Below, piece by piece: positions 10,093 through 23,600 of a DNA stretch of 64,000 nt. This stretch comes from Kwoniella bestiolae CBS 10118 (lineage: Eukaryota; Basidiomycota; Tremellomycetes; Tremellales; Cryptococcaceae): the NCBI RefSeq assembly GCF_000512585.2, contig NC_089247.1, positions 1,240,001 to 1,304,000 of the forward strand, read 5' to 3'. The position numbers and the translations under genes are program-made. Position 1 is the first letter of the stretch, and every line of letters starts with the position of its first letter. The notes beneath the pieces are model-generated. The model was not told the origin of the DNA. It saw nothing but the letters and a program-made list of their open reading frames with translations, and did not search any database.

Positions 10093-11880
10093 CTAAGCCC
10101 CATACAAATACTCGAAGAAACTCGGTTTATCTTCCCACCCCTTCCTACCCAACCCACCAGCACTTCTAAGCTGTACATCCCTATTCCTAACACTAATCTT
10201 CGGCAGATCGCCCAACCCCAAACCAGATTCGGATCCCGAACCAAAATCGCTCCACCCATCCAGCTCTGTCGGCGGTCGGGGCGGTAAAGTGAGACTATCC
10301 AACAATGAATAATCCGAATTCCCACCTTCGGACGAAGCGTATGCTGAGGATGAGTTTGATATACTCCTCTGCAACGGTACTTCCACTTCTCCAACTTGCG
10401 CTAATCGTAGATCGGAAAGACCCTCAGGTAAGGAAGTTAATGTCGTATCTCCCTCTTCCTCAAGGGAGTAACCAATCTCAGGTCCAGAGTCATCACCTCT
10501 TTCTGTCGCTGTATCACTACCACTCTCACTCTCCGTGTCGCTTTCTGACGCTGTGAATGATCCTGTTGATTCTGGACCGGATTGGGAGGACAGTTCCGAA
10601 GTTTCAGGTGTGAGGAGATTGTTGGATGTTGAGGAAAGACGCGGTTTGATAATGGTTGGTAGTATTATGTGAGTCAGGCGAATGGACTCGTTCGAGATGG
10701 TTTGGTGGGATTCACCTATAGCAATAGTAGGGGGTAAGCAATAAAAAAATGGATAGGTGAGAGCCGTGAGATTGAAGCGAATTACACGTTCAAGCAAGAT
10801 AGTCGTGACTCACTCCATGATACCAATTCGTAATACCTCGCCAACAGATGAACCACCAATCTCTCAAATGGATCAACAACGTACCAACTCAGATGAGCAG
10901 GTGATCTTGAAATCTCCAGTATCGCCGAGACCTGACTTCCATCTTGTTTTTCTGGTAGGGAGGGCAACGACCCAGTGATCTGATGCTGGGCAGGTAGCCT
11001 TCTGCGATTACTTCCGCTGCCATTGCCATTCGTACTTGATCCCGATCCTGATCCTTCTCCATTCTTCTCAATGGGTATATCAACCAAAGTCTCATCAATA
11101 ATCTTCCACCTCCTTCCTTCTCCGTCGGAAGAATGTCCATTTAAGTTGGTTACATCCCAATCACCGCCCAACCATCCTCTCATCTCCTGCTCTACACCTT
11201 GTACTAACCCCTCAACCCTCCTTCCCCTTTTCTTACGCAGTAATGCTCTGATCCCTTTGAGGGAAAGTTGAAAATTCCCATTGACCGAGTCTGCCGAGTT
11301 GTTACCCCTCTCTGGTGGGATCGTAGATGGGATAGAGGCTTTTCTTGGTACGGCGTCGGATGGGAAGATTGGTTTATCGACTAAGCGAGGTTGGAGTGGG
11401 ACTGAGGGGTAGTAATCTGATTTCGAGGGGGGAGCTATATGCGGATTGGAGGTGAATGAGGCTATGGTGCGAGTACATCATCAGCTAGATGTCATCGGCT
11501 ACGTAGCTGAGATAACAACACATCAAAGATGGTGTAATTGGATGTGTAGTCTTAAGAGATATGAAGGGACTAACCATTATCCAACCTCCTAATCACCCTC
11601 TTTCCCTTCCCATTCAACCTCCCCTCAATCTTCGGTTCCGCCCTGGCCTCTCGTCTAGCTTGAATACGTTCACGCTGTTGGGCATTGTGCGCTTCGACTT
11701 GTTTGAGAGTGGTGTTCTTGGGGTTTTGGAGGATCGCGGGAAGTCGGAGGCTGTAGATGGGGAAGTTCAGCATGATATCAGAAGGATTTGGATATAGTCG
11801 GGTGGCAAATCAGGTGAACTCTGTCAGATTGGTGGTACGAGGACTTACGGAGCTGGGGCTGAGGGGTCTATGGTTGACAT
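10093..11880 (-). CDS. R3H-associated domain protein
   Basis: The start at 11880 gives an 11-codon first exon (MSTIDPSAPAP). The next exon joins at the acceptor inside ATCTACAG, giving LRLPAILQNPKNTTLKQVEA and then HNAQQRERIQARREARAEP, the pattern of the N-terminal R3H-associated domain. A middle exon holds LKGIRALLRKKRGRRVEGL, then DPFERLVVHLLARYYELVSW and SESHQTISNESIRLTHIIL, which fits an R3H-type single-stranded nucleic-acid binding module. After that the protein is Ser/Glu/Asp-rich (SESDTESESGSDTATERG) and ends FFEYLYGA. Introns lie at about 11570/11460 and 10797/10715. A role in RNA binding is a family inference; no specific pathway can be assigned. Confidence 0.62.
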
Positions 11881-12276
11881 CTTTCAGATTGCTTTTGGAG
11901 TTGCTTCTGATTGAATGAGGGATGTCTGAGGAAGGTGATTGATAGAACTGCACTCGATTATGATATAGGTTCTGATCTTATCAGAGTATCAGTAGTCGTT
12001 ATCGATATCGACTTCGAAGATCGATCACCTCCACCGAGGAGATGCGTGTGCCTAATTGACACAGGGTACGGTACATCGCGTGCCTTTTTGGGTTGGTATC
12101 CTGACGGGGTGTCGACATGAGCTGAGATGGGATGACAGGCGAGTTCCTACATATCATGTTGATAGATCTACTAATACAATCATCACTCACAATACATACA
12201 TACTATCAAGCCTACCTCGGGCCTATCGATATAGAACAGAAGCATACACAAATCACACAGATCGATCAGACTCATC
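11881..12276. promoter_or_regulatory. Divergent promoter R3H protein / VPS55
   Basis: The two start codons are 396 bp apart. No repeat or RNA gene is visible. Open frames here on both strands lack splice or family support. Confidence 0.4.
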
Positions 12277-13208
12277 ATGGCAGCAGGGTTAAAGAGTGCG
12301 TGTCATGTTTCCCTTCATCCCATATCCAACATCCTTTGTGTGCGAGCGGCTACAGAAGACATGCGCTGACAGCTTCCTCTACCTATGATCTTCCATCTTC
12401 CCTATCTTTATGGTCTTTTCGACGCAACTATCCACTTCCTCAATCCCATCTACCTATACTTACCATGCCATTCCACCTATTCCCGCTCAAATCACCTATA
12501 CCGCATGAACATCCCTTATCCCACCAATTAGCCGTCATCCTCCTATCGTTCGTGTTGGCTGCTGGGTTTCTCTTGGTGATTCTTAGTTGTGCGTTGTGGG
12601 CGAACTGGTTACCTTTATTAGTTGGTGAGTCACCTATTTTACGTTGCTCACGGTGAAACAGATGGAACGGGTTGATACCCCATATATCGTCATACACATG
12701 ATTCTGAGATGGCAAGGCTGATACATTCACTTCCCACTGTAGCCCTCACATTCGTACTCGCTCCTTTACCCAATTCAATCTGCGCGAGATGTTCGAGAGC
12801 AGACGACCTGAGTCCAGAGTATAATTCTGCGTATGTCGATTTTGGGAGGTTCTTGACTGGTATGCTGGTGGTGAGTTTGGTGATCTCTCATGCTTACCAA
12901 CAAGCATATCACCACGGGGATACCTTCATGATCCCATCCAATCGTATTCTGCCATCAATCAGAAATACTGGAAGTGCACATGTACAAATCATATTGAACG
13001 TATCTCATAACATACTCGTGCGCGATGCTGACCCTATGAATGGATGGTATAGACAACCGGTCTCTCCCTGCCCGTTCTCCTCGCTCACTCAAAACTCATA
13101 CAACCTGCTGCATGTTGGATGTCAATAGCTGGAGGAGGGTTGGTGTACGGTACGATCCTGGTTTACTCGGGATGGTTCGGTGGAAGTTCGGATGATGAGG
13201 GGTGGTAG
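12277..13208 (+). CDS. VPS55: Vps55 endosomal sorting protein
   Basis: Vps55 (LEPROT family) works with Vps68 in late-endosome to vacuole transport. Four exons (12277-12295, 12532-12624, 12743-12870, 13053-13208) join exactly in frame to 131 residues, the usual size of the family. Four hydrophobic segments are visible: VILLSFVLAAGFLLVILSCA, the segment around WLPLLVALTFVLAPLPNSI, the segment FGRFLTGMLVTTGLSLPVLL, and WMSIAGGGLVYGTILVYSGW. APLPN and DFGRFLTG are family signatures. The first exon codes only six full residues (MAAGLK) and is followed by an unusually long 236 nt intron, so an automatic gene finder could easily misplace the start at the ATG at 12464 inside the intron. Confidence 0.9.
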
Positions 13209-14310
13209 ATGTAGATGTTTCCACGATGAGTAGAAGGAGGACAGTAAGATCGAGTGAAATGTCAATGTCGAGCTCGACTTGTGACTAGCTCATGAGATCG
13301 TCCTGTTACTGAAGTTCGGTAGACGTGGATAGTGGAAGCGAGTTTGGCTTGTACGATTATGCAAATATCACAAATAACAGTAACATGCTTTACGTCGCCC
13401 CTCCTCCTCTTTTCATGCTTTGACGCTAATTGACAAATCCAAAAGCAAAGCAGAATCCAGCTCAGTATCGTGCTTGGCGCAGAACAGTACTGTTAAAAGA
13501 CTGGCGCATCGCAGTGACTGCAAGTGAGATAGGAAATGCGGTTCCTAATTTATGAATTGACAAGGTAGTACGCCACCCCCACTTTCCACTTTCCACTTTC
13601 CACTTTCCACTTTCCACCTTGTTACTCCGCGTTTCGTTTGTTGACAACTAACCTAACTGAGCACTGGACCCGTGACTTTGACCTACAAGTAACCAAGCTA
13701 CTGCTACTGCTACTACTACTACTACAACAGCCAAGCAATGAGCATTGATCGCATCTCATCTCAACTTTTCTACTTGAGCTGCATACCATAATGCCATACT
13801 TGTAATTGTGTATATAGTATGTCAACAATTCAGAACCAGGCTTGACCCACTCACCCGCGCATCGCGGTGTAGCAACAATCCAGGAACGTTCATTCTATTT
13901 AGCACCCGACTGATATTTCGACTGCTCTGCTCACTCAACCTTCAACTGCGCCTTCTCTCCTATTCTATTTTCATCGCCTCATTCTATTATCGCATCTTCA
14001 CAAACATCATCATCAATCTTACTTGACTCCATCGCATCGACGCGTACGTACAGGTCTATCCGACATCCATATCAAAAATCAAATTCAAAAAAAAAAACAG
14101 AAAAGAAGAGAAGAAAAGTGACGCCGGTTGATACTTCCGCTTGACCCAGTCACAACACTGCTTTTACGTTAGAATCCAACATTTGAAGAGAAGAGAAGAG
14201 CTTGTAGCGAGAAGATCAAGTCAAGTTTGCTTCTCCGATGATCCCATCTTGACTATCTACCACATCGTGATTTCTCTTCTTCGACACGCTGGCTGCAAGA
14301 GCTTCTCGAC
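13209..14310. other. Long gap with simple repeats upstream of protease gene
   Basis: These 1.1 kb hold the VPS55 3' UTR and the promoter of the protease gene. They include a 7-bp tandem repeat at 13579-13618, a CTA/CTG-rich triplet stretch at about 13700-13732, an A-run at about 14087-14098 and a pyrimidine-rich 5' leader (13900-14030). Small open frames here have no family features. Confidence 0.5.
13579..13618. repeat. 7-bp tandem repeat (CACTTTC unit)
   Basis: The unit CACTTTC is repeated five to six times without error, giving a pure pyrimidine-biased strand with only A as purine. It lies about 370 bp downstream of VPS55 and 700 bp upstream of the protease gene, outside any coding exon. 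Confidence 0.9.
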
Positions 14311-17051
14311 ATGGTCACCACCCAATTATTCTTCACTGTCTTCTCTCTCCTCTCGCTTGCCAATGCCTCCTTGACCCCTGCTCATGCCCATGGATCTCAT
14401 TTAACATCACGGAATATTGCATCTAGTAATCAGAATTCCAGGAGAGATGTCCTGCCTCAGCCTGGAAATGAAAATGGGAATGGGAAGGCTCGTGCATTGA
14501 AGAGAGGTCCGAGTATTGGTGTTGGGAGTGTTCATTTGGATATACACGAGGGTAGGAATGTAAATGTGAATCAGAAAAGAGCAGTCGAGATTAATGGGAC
14601 GGAGGTGAACCTTGGTACTGCGCAGAAGTGAGTGGTCTTGTGCAGCGTTCAACTAAAAGCTCATGTCAATATCCCTGGGGTCAACGGATGATTATGTCCA
14701 TGTACCACCAACAGAAGGAAGAACAATCGTCACTCTCTGTAACCCGATCAGTATAGACTATAGCTAATCCTCCAACAGCACATTCGTAGTCCCCATCTCA
14801 ATAGGTTCACCCCCCTCCATCTACCCTCTGCAACTCGACCTAGCCTCGTCAGACATGTTCGTAGCATCCACCCTATGTAGCACGACCTCATGTCCTGCAT
14901 CCCTTGGACCGAGTGTCAATGCATATTACGATGTATCAAAGGGGTCGAGCGGGTTTGAGGAGGTCAATGGGAATAGGACGTATTGGAATTCTAGTTATGC
15001 TGATGGGACAGTGGCGTCGGGTGTGGTTGTTAGGGAACGGGTTACGGTTGGGGAGGTCGTGCTGGATGGGCAGGTTATGGGTTAGTCTTTGCTTTGCTCT
15101 GCCTTTTCACGAACCCTTACTCCACCATGTACACTCTATTTGCTTCAGTGGAATAGACTGAATGGGGCTATAGAGGAGTGCTGATTGTTTATGTTGCTAT
15201 GTCTAGGCTTCATCAACTCCACCAATCTCACATTATCCTCTCAGAAGATTTCAGGTATTCTAGGCTTGGGATTCCCCAGATTATCCGCTTTGTCCCATAT
15301 CCTCCTAGACGAGCATCACGACACATCTTCTTCGACCGGTTCCTCCTCCTCTGCCTCCTCTTCTTCTTCAGCATCAGCATCTCAATCATCATCTTCCAGC
15401 CAATCCGCCTCTTCAGCCACCTCACCCTCTCCGACCTACTTCCCCCCACTTCTCGAAAACCTCGTCAGAACCCCTCATATCCCCTATCCAGTCTTCGCAC
15501 TTGCCCTCGCTCCTCCATCTTCTTCTCCCAACGCAACTTCCACTTCATCCTCAGCCACATCGACCAGTACTACTCGATACCAAAACAAAATTGGCTCATT
15601 GACTTTGGGAGGAGTATCAAACCATTATATCTCGAATACAGCCGGATCAGGAAGGACACTAACCGATATAGAATGGCACGAGGTCATGCCCTTTGGAAGA
15701 GCTCGGTCATTCAGCAACGACTCGCAAGAGGCACTATCAAGGACTTTGACTGGTTCAGCTACTCCCACGTCTTCTGCCTCTCCTTCCTCTACCTCATCGT
15801 CCGACTCCAACTCCTCGAGAAGAAGGAGAAGCGAGGTATCTCAACTTGACAACTTACCCTCCAACCTAGATGAACTGGGCCAAGAAGAATACCTATTCTG
15901 GGCACTGGAATTGCATAACCTCTCATTGAACGGGACGGACATTCCTCTTAATTCCAGTTATGCGAATATCGGATTACCCTCCGTCGCGCTGCTGGATGTA
16001 GGGTTCAATGGGATTTCTGGGCCACAGCAGGACGTGGTAAGGCTTTTTAGTGGGATCACGGATGCGAGACAGGTAGATGAGGGGAGGTGGGTCGTGCCTT
16101 GTGATACGAGGATGACTATTGGGTTTTCGTTTGGGTGGGTTTGTGGTTTATTTCCCATTTCTTCTGATGAAGCTATGAGTTTCACATCAGAATAGACAAG
16201 GTGTACATCATGGTCGTTTCCATGTTCTTGTTCCGTCTTTACAGGGCAGATATATCAAGAATCTGGAAGTACAGTACAGATTGATGGCTGACATGGTATC
16301 GATACTTTCGCAGAGGTCGGTATATCCAACTTCAACCTTCCGATTGGATATCCACTCAGATCGACTCATCATCATTCTGCCTTGCTTGGCCAATCGCTGC
16401 TCCCTCGACGGGTGACGGAATGGATTGGCAGCTTGGTACGCCGTTCTTAAAGAAGGTGTACAGTATTTACAGGTTAGTTATCTCACAATTCTACTTCGTT
16501 CAGTATCATATAAGCTAATACTGGAGTGCAGTTACGGTATAAACGGTGTTCAAGCTCCCTTAGTAGGGTTCCTCCCACTCGAGGATAACCCATCTTCTAC
16601 CTCTTCTTCCTCCAATCCAACTGAGACTGTAACCAGCGCAACATCGCTCAACCCCAACTCACCTACCCCAACCACAATCGAAGATCTACACCTCACAACA
16701 ACAATTCGAACGGTCCTACCCAATGCTATCCTCCCCGATCCGACGTACACTACACCAGAATACGTATACTCTGCCACTCCCACGTTACTACAGCAGGGTA
16801 TAACGCAGTATCTTGGTCTGGCGAATAACTCTGCATATACTGTTCAGGAGGTGCCTGTCATTAGTCTGGATAGTGCTGCGACGAGTCGGATAGCTAGTAT
16901 GGCTGGAGGAGAGAATGGAGGGTCTGCCGCGACGGGGGGGACTAGTTCGGCGAGCAGTACGAGGTTGAGTATCGGTGTGGGTGTAGTAGGGTTGGGGATG
17001 GGGGTGGGTATGGTGGTGGGTATGCTCGGGTTGGTGGTGCATTTGCTATAA
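14311..17051 (+). CDS. Secreted pepsin-like (A1) protein, GPI-type C-terminus
   Basis: Five exons (14311-14627, 14779-15080, 15207-16134, 16314-16472, 16532-17051) join in frame. The protein has a signal peptide (TTQLFFTVFSLLSLANAS), a propeptide-like region, and a bilobal A1 peptidase fold. The N-lobe has TFVVPISIGSPPSIYPLQLD and an active-site segment LDLASSDMFVAS, plus CSTTSC. GILGLGFP is the usual mid-domain motif. The second active-site segment is ALLDVGFNGISGPQQDVV. The C-lobe end has GRYIQLQPSDW, FCLAWPIAAP, DWQLGTPFLKKVYSIYSYG. A large Ser/Thr-rich insert lies at 15320-15440 and another near 15740-15850. The Ser-rich tail and a terminal hydrophobic segment (GVGVVGLGMGVGMVVGMLGL) suggest a GPI anchor. 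Both Asp are kept but the triads read DLA and DVG rather than DTG/DSG. Confidence 0.8.
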
Positions 17052-17634
17052 CATGATTGTTGGAATTGCAAAGTGGGGAATGTCTTCTGTCTGAGATAGA
17101 CTATTGATGAGTCTTATGGTAATCTGTATAATTAATCGATCAGTAAATAGTAATATAGCATTTCAAGCTTGGTAGCATTGATCGTAATGATCCTATGGAC
17201 AATTCATGTATTTCGAATACGTTATCTGATGTCTCTTGTCTGCGGCAATTGCAGATGCATCCATGTCCATATCCATATATCCTTTGATCATCCTCACCAC
17301 TGGACTAATACAGAGAGAGAGTGGGTGTTCAGCCGTTACCCCATGGGGTACAGCTCGGATCCGAAATTGAGATTTCAGTCTCGAGATGGGATGGATGGAT
17401 GGATGTCATTGCACTCACTCGATGTGTTGAGATTGATACATTTATGTTCACCTTCTATATACATACCTCCATCTCCTCATCTTCGTTGTGTTATATCGAT
17501 TTGCATCCTTCTTATCATATCCTATCCGACATCACTGCCTCCCTTGCTTCGATCGCAGAACAAGCATATCCAGCGTTCTTGTAATCTGATTACCGGTACC
17601 TCGACTTCAATCCTTGACTCTTGAAATCGTAATC
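17052..17634. promoter_or_regulatory. Intergenic region, promoter of SLH1
   Basis: These 583 bp lie between two plus-strand genes. A short ATGG/GGAT repeat is seen at about 17388-17404. The stretch just before the SLH1 start is pyrimidine-rich. No gene is supported. Confidence 0.4.
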
Positions 17635-20600
17635 ATGTCAGCTCAAAGCCACCTCTCCACATTCTTCGACCCTCCCTCCTCATCAGGTAGTAGAGAATGG
17701 GAAACGCTATTAGAGAGATTAGAGCTCGCTCAGTAAGCTTCCATTTGTCTTTCAAATCTCGGGGTTTGTTGTACGAGCTTAGCTTACATGATGTATGGTT
17801 TCGTCGAAATAGTCCAACGATCAATGACCTTGACGAGCCGGAGGAGATAGCTGAGGCAGTGTATAATACTATCACCTGGCCTAGTGTTTTGGATTACCTA
17901 CCTTCGGATGACGCTGGGCCTTCTACGCCTAGTGCACCGCAGGTGAATGACCAGATCACCAGTACTTCTCTGCAGGATGGTGCGAGGAGGGAGGGGGTCA
18001 GAGGGGATTTGGTGGGGAGAATACAGAGGTGAGTTCTATCGTCGTCCGGGAGCTGGATCTATTCGTGATGCCTGAGATGTGGGGCCTGGTATCTCATATT
18101 CAAGTGACTTCGGGGATTCATCTCGATCACATTGCCATGCGATTAATACCATACCGATCGAGCTAATTCCACTCTCTTGCTCACACGTAGTCACCTCCCC
18201 GTACCCAGCACATTCACCTCGCTTGTGACCTTACTATCAGGAACCAAGAACAACGACGAGATACAGTCTGAACTCATCGAAATTATGGGATTCGAAGGTG
18301 ATGGGTTGGCATTGGTGGAGGAGATCTTGAAGCCCGGGGCGAGGGCGATGATTGTTGATGAGGTTGGTGGAGGAGGATCGTCCGTGAGTGTTTGTTGGCT
18401 ATACAACTGAACATTCGGAAACATAAAATGGATCTGGGGTGAAGGAGAGACTATCATATCCCATGTTTTTACATCGCCCACCTCACAATCCTCAACTTGA
18501 CTGACGCTTACATTCATCGCTGATTATCAGAAACCCAAATCCCAATCATCACCATCCTATCTCACACACAACAGAATGTCAGTAAAAGCAGGCAAAGGCA
18601 AAGAGAAGAAACATCAAATCAACATTTCAGATGTGATAGGTTCTGCAGAAGATGTGGAAAGGAGAATACAGGAACAACTGGAAAGGCCCAAGGCTATGTT
18701 CTCGGAAGATGGTCCGGTAAGCTCGCCCTTTCTTCATCAACCAAACTGATACACGAGCTTATTCGCTGTGATAGCGGATGTTCGAGCAAGAAGTGCTACC
18801 TCATGTGTATACCGCTACTGGCTCGAAAGCTGTAAATACCTCTTATGGGGGCAAGATGGCTTTACCGATGGGTACACAAAGACATATCAACGATGTGAGT
18901 TAGCTACTTTGATATGATCTTCCAGTCAGGAGATAGCTGATGAATGGCACGACTCTAGAATTTCGAAGAAGTCACTGTACCTCCCTCAAACCCTGTACCG
19001 CCAAAGAGAAATGAAAGACCAGTGAAGATCGCTGAGCTGCCACCATTGGCAAGAGGATGCTTTGTGGGTCATGTACTGGCTAGATCTTCTGCGATAAGTA
19101 CAAGTAGCTAATCACCTACATTGCATCACAGAAATACGTCGAGCTCAACAGAATGCAGAGTGTTGTACAGCCAACTGCTATGAACACGAATGAGAATATG
19201 CTTGTTTGTGGTGAGTTGTTTGATTAACGTCGTTCGTATCTACGCTGACCACTCGTTCGTAGCTCCCACTGGTGCTGTAAGCTATACCCCTTCATGAGGC
19301 GAGTCAAGGTGTTCTCTGCGGTGCTGACGGCCTCCTGCGATTGTTAGGGTAAAACGGACGTAGCGATAATGTCAATCATCCGAGTCCTATCCCAACATGT
19401 GATACCAGGCCCTTCTACCCATCCATCAGGGTTCAACCTGAACAGAGACGCTTTCAAGGTCATCTACGTTGCTCCCATGAAAGCCTTGGCAGCTGAGATC
19501 GTCGCCAAGTTCGGTAAAAGATTAGCATGGCTAGGGGTGAAAGTGAGAGAGTTGACAGGAGATATGCAGATGACACGTCAGGAGATCAACGAGACTCAGA
19601 TTATCGTTACTACACCTGAAAAGTGGGATGTAGTTACTAGGAAACCTACCGGTGAAGGCGAATTGGCCTCGGTGAGTCCCTTTCAGCTGCTCCTCCCTGG
19701 TACAAGTCTTGATAGCTAATGCCTCGAGGAGTACAGAAAGTCAAGCTTCTTATCATCGATGAAGTGCATTTGCTGAATGAAGACCGAGGTGCGGTTATTG
19801 AGACCATCGTGGCTAGGACCTTGCGGCAGGTAAGTAATGGTGCTGCACGCCCATTGATGTAAACTCACCGATCATATTTTGGTTGAATAGGTCGAATCTA
19901 GTCAATCCCTTATTCGAATTGTCGGGTTAAGTGCTACATTACCAAATTATATCGACGTTAGCGATTTCTTAAGGTGAGTCCAGAGAGGAATACATTCGCT
20001 TGGTCATTAGCTGACTTCCTATACAGAGTCAATCGATATCAGGGACTGTTCTTCTTCGATGCTTCTTTCAGACCTGTCCCACTTGAACAGCACTTCATTG
20101 GAGTAGCTGGAAAACCTAGATCTCAGACGTCAGTGAGAAACATGGATCGAGTCGTGTTTGATAAGGTAAGCCAGTTGAATTGTGCGATGAAGTCATCATC
20201 CTTGTAACTGACATCACTCGTGAATAGGTATCTGAATTGGTCCAAGAAGGGCATCAAGTGATGGTATTTGTTCATGCTCGTAAAGAAACCGTCAAGACTG
20301 CTCAAAAGCTCAAAGAAATGGCAATTGAAGAAGGCGTGTCGACATTTTTCGAAACTATGGATCACCCCAAATATGGTCTGTACAAGAGAGATATCGGAAC
20401 AAGTAGGAACAAAGAGATGAAAGAGCTGTTTGAAAGTGGGTTTGGTATACATCATGCGGGTATGTTGAGGTCGGATAGGAATATGATGGAGAGGATGTTT
20501 GAGGATAATGCTATCAATGTGAGCTGCCTTTCTTGCTTTGGCTCGATCGCGTAAATATGACAATAGCTCATATGGTTTGACTGTGAATAGGTCCTTTGCT

Positions 20601-23600
20601 GTACCTCAACTTTGGCGTGGGGGGTAAACCTTCCGGCCCATGCTGTTATCATCAAAGGTACTCAGGTTTATGATAGTAATAAGGGATCTTTCATGGATTT
20701 GTCCGTTTTGGACGTACTGCAGGTAAGCTACGGTGCTTAGAGGATCAAGTCAAACTTATAACATGCTATTTGCAGATATTCGGTCGAGCTGGTCGTCCAG
20801 GGTACGAGACTAGTGGTGTTGGGTATATCTGCACGACGCAGGATAAGCTGGATCATTACTTGCATACTATCATGGCTCAGGTGAGTTGAATATAGGACTT
20901 CCATCCCGTCTCTGGCAGCTGACATGATAATGAATAGCATCCGATCGAATCCAAGTCAGTCATTGAGAACTGTATTGGAAAGAATATGTGACGCAGCTGA
21001 CGCCCTAACCTAGATTCATTCCCGGTATGGTCGATTCGCTGAATGCGGAGATATCTCTCGGGACAATCGCAAATGTATCAGAAGCTATACAATGGCTGGG
21101 TTACACATATCTGTTCGGTAGGTATCTGATTCGATTGCTCTGAAGACTATCGCTGACACCTCTTACTACAGTGCGAATGCGAAAAGAACCTTTCATCTAT
21201 GGTCAGTCGACTTGTGAAGTGCATTGTGACACTAGCTGATCTTTCATGCTATCTATGATTATAGGAATGCCTCACGATGTCACGAAAGACGACCCGCAAC
21301 TGGGAAACAAAAGAAACGAACTCATCTCCCAAGCTGCTCGATTACTTCAATCTGCTAAGATGATTCGATACGATGAGATTGCCAATACTTTTGCTGTTTC
21401 TGATTTGGGAAGGATCGCTGCGAAGTACTATTTGAGATATCAGACTATCGAGGTGTTTAGTGAGTACAATAGATACTATGCTGCATGACTCGAACCAAGC
21501 TGATACCAAATCTGCGATGTAGACACGAAGTTCAACCCTAGGATGAGCAACGCGGATTTGTTCCAGATGCTGTGTGAAGCGACCGAGGTGAGTTGCCATC
21601 TCAAATTTGTCATTGAGTGCAGTGAAGTTGAACAACTGACATCCTTGCTCAGTTCGACCAAATTCAACTTCGAGAGAACGAGGTGGAAGAGCTTGAAGCT
21701 ATAAACAAGAGCGACGTGATCCCATTGGAGGTTGCGGTAAGCTCTCGTATACGTAGATATATACGAACTCGAGCTTACAATATCACATAGGGCGGCGCTA
21801 CAGATAAGCGTGGTAAAGTCAATATATTGCTGCAAGCTCATGTCTCGAAAGTGTATATTGAGGATTTCGCTTTGGTATCTGATGCTGCTTATGTAGCTCA
21901 GGTGAGTCTGCCACCTAAGACGAGTGACGACTCAACAGCTGACGAGGTCGTCATCAAACAGAATGCTGCCCGTATCATTCGAGCGTTACTGGAGATAGCA
22001 CTTAGTCGACATTGGGCAAATTGCGCTTACCTCCTGGTCGAACTCAGTAAATGCATCGAGCAGAGACAATGGGTATATGATCATGGACTTGCTCAACTCA
22101 ACATACTCCATCGAGATACCTTACACAAGCTCAACCAATACACGACCGACGACATGACAATAGCAGATTTCCGAAATATGTCTGCGGCAGAATTGGGTGA
22201 ATTCATTCATATGAACGAGAAACATGGTCAAGCTGTTCTGGACGCCGCCAACATGTTCCCTACGATCGGTATGACATACAAGCTCCGTCCGATCAGCCAT
22301 GATCTACTTCAAATCAGCATCAAGGTCGAACCTCAATTCAAATGGAATAACAAGGTATCAGGTGGGAGTGAGCCATTCTACGTCTGGGCTCAGGACGAAG
22401 AGGGTCTAAAGATATATCAATGGAGAAGCGTTAGAATACAACCTACCACTTCGGTCATAGAGCTGGACTTCATCCTACCATTCGACGATACTCCGCCATC
22501 ATCAATTTCCATCGTATCGATATCAGATAGATGGTTATGGTCACACGAACAGATCACAATTCATCTCTCCGATCTTGTCATGCCGCCTCCGCCACCACCT
22601 TCTACGGATCTTCTAGATATCCCCTTCCTACGTTTGTCGTGCTTCAACGATCCTACCCTCGAAGCGGCTTATAGGAATACAATGACGACGTTGAACAGCA
22701 TACAAAGTCAGGCATTCTGGACGATGTATAATACTAGTGTCAATGCTTTGGTTGCTGCGCCGGTCGGAAGTGGCAAGTCTTTCTTGGGTGAAGCTGCGAT
22801 CTGGTAGGTCAGAATCATGCACGGTTGATTATCAAAAGCTGACAGTACCTTCTGATAGGAATGCCTTCCGACATAACAAGGAAGGATTGGTTCTAGTCAT
22901 CGTGCCTCAACATCACGCTGTACATGAAAGGGCAGCTCGGCTACGAGCGATATGTCCAAGAGGGAAGAATATCGATATCCATTCGTTGGTCGGTCCAGCG
23001 GACTTTGGCCGGCTCTCGACACCTAGAGGTGTTATTGGAGTGACTACTCCCTTCGCATTGCTCAATTGCGATAAGATCGATGAGATCCTCACTTCATCTA
23101 GGCTTGGTCTTTACGTGTTCGAAGATCTACATCTTCTCGATGAGATGTACGAGCTGTGTATAGCCAAGATACTTTCCTTCGCTCGATCTCTCCGAACGAG
23201 GATTGTCGGTATAACTTCATCGATTGATGATCCATCTACTTTGGCTACTTGGCTGGGATTAGATACCATCGCACCCCCTCCCACCGATGGATCAACCGAG
23301 GCTATCCCCATCCAACCTCCGGCACTGTACAACTTCACCCCCGCCGATCGGGGCAATCCAATCTCCGTATCCATAAAGCCATTCACCATACCTCATGGTC
23401 CCACCCTCCTCCGATCCATGATCAAACCCACATACGACATCTTGAAAATCGTACATCATTCTCAGGGCGGTGCCATCGTCTTCGTCCCATCCCGTCAAGC
23501 ATGTATAAATGTCTCGAACGATCTCGTCACTCAATCAGGGACCGAGATGGATCTGGATGGATTCCTGACTACTCCCAGAGATCACGTCGAACCATTACTT

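Noticed and set aside
12132..12656. 174-codon plus-strand frame across VPS55 exon 1 to exon 2
   Set aside because: It reads through the first intron; splicing at 12295/12532 gives the exact Vps55 sequence instead.
15178..15849. 223-codon plus-strand open frame inside the protease gene
   Set aside because: It overlaps exon 3 of the protease in another frame; only the protease frame gives family motifs such as GILGLGFP.
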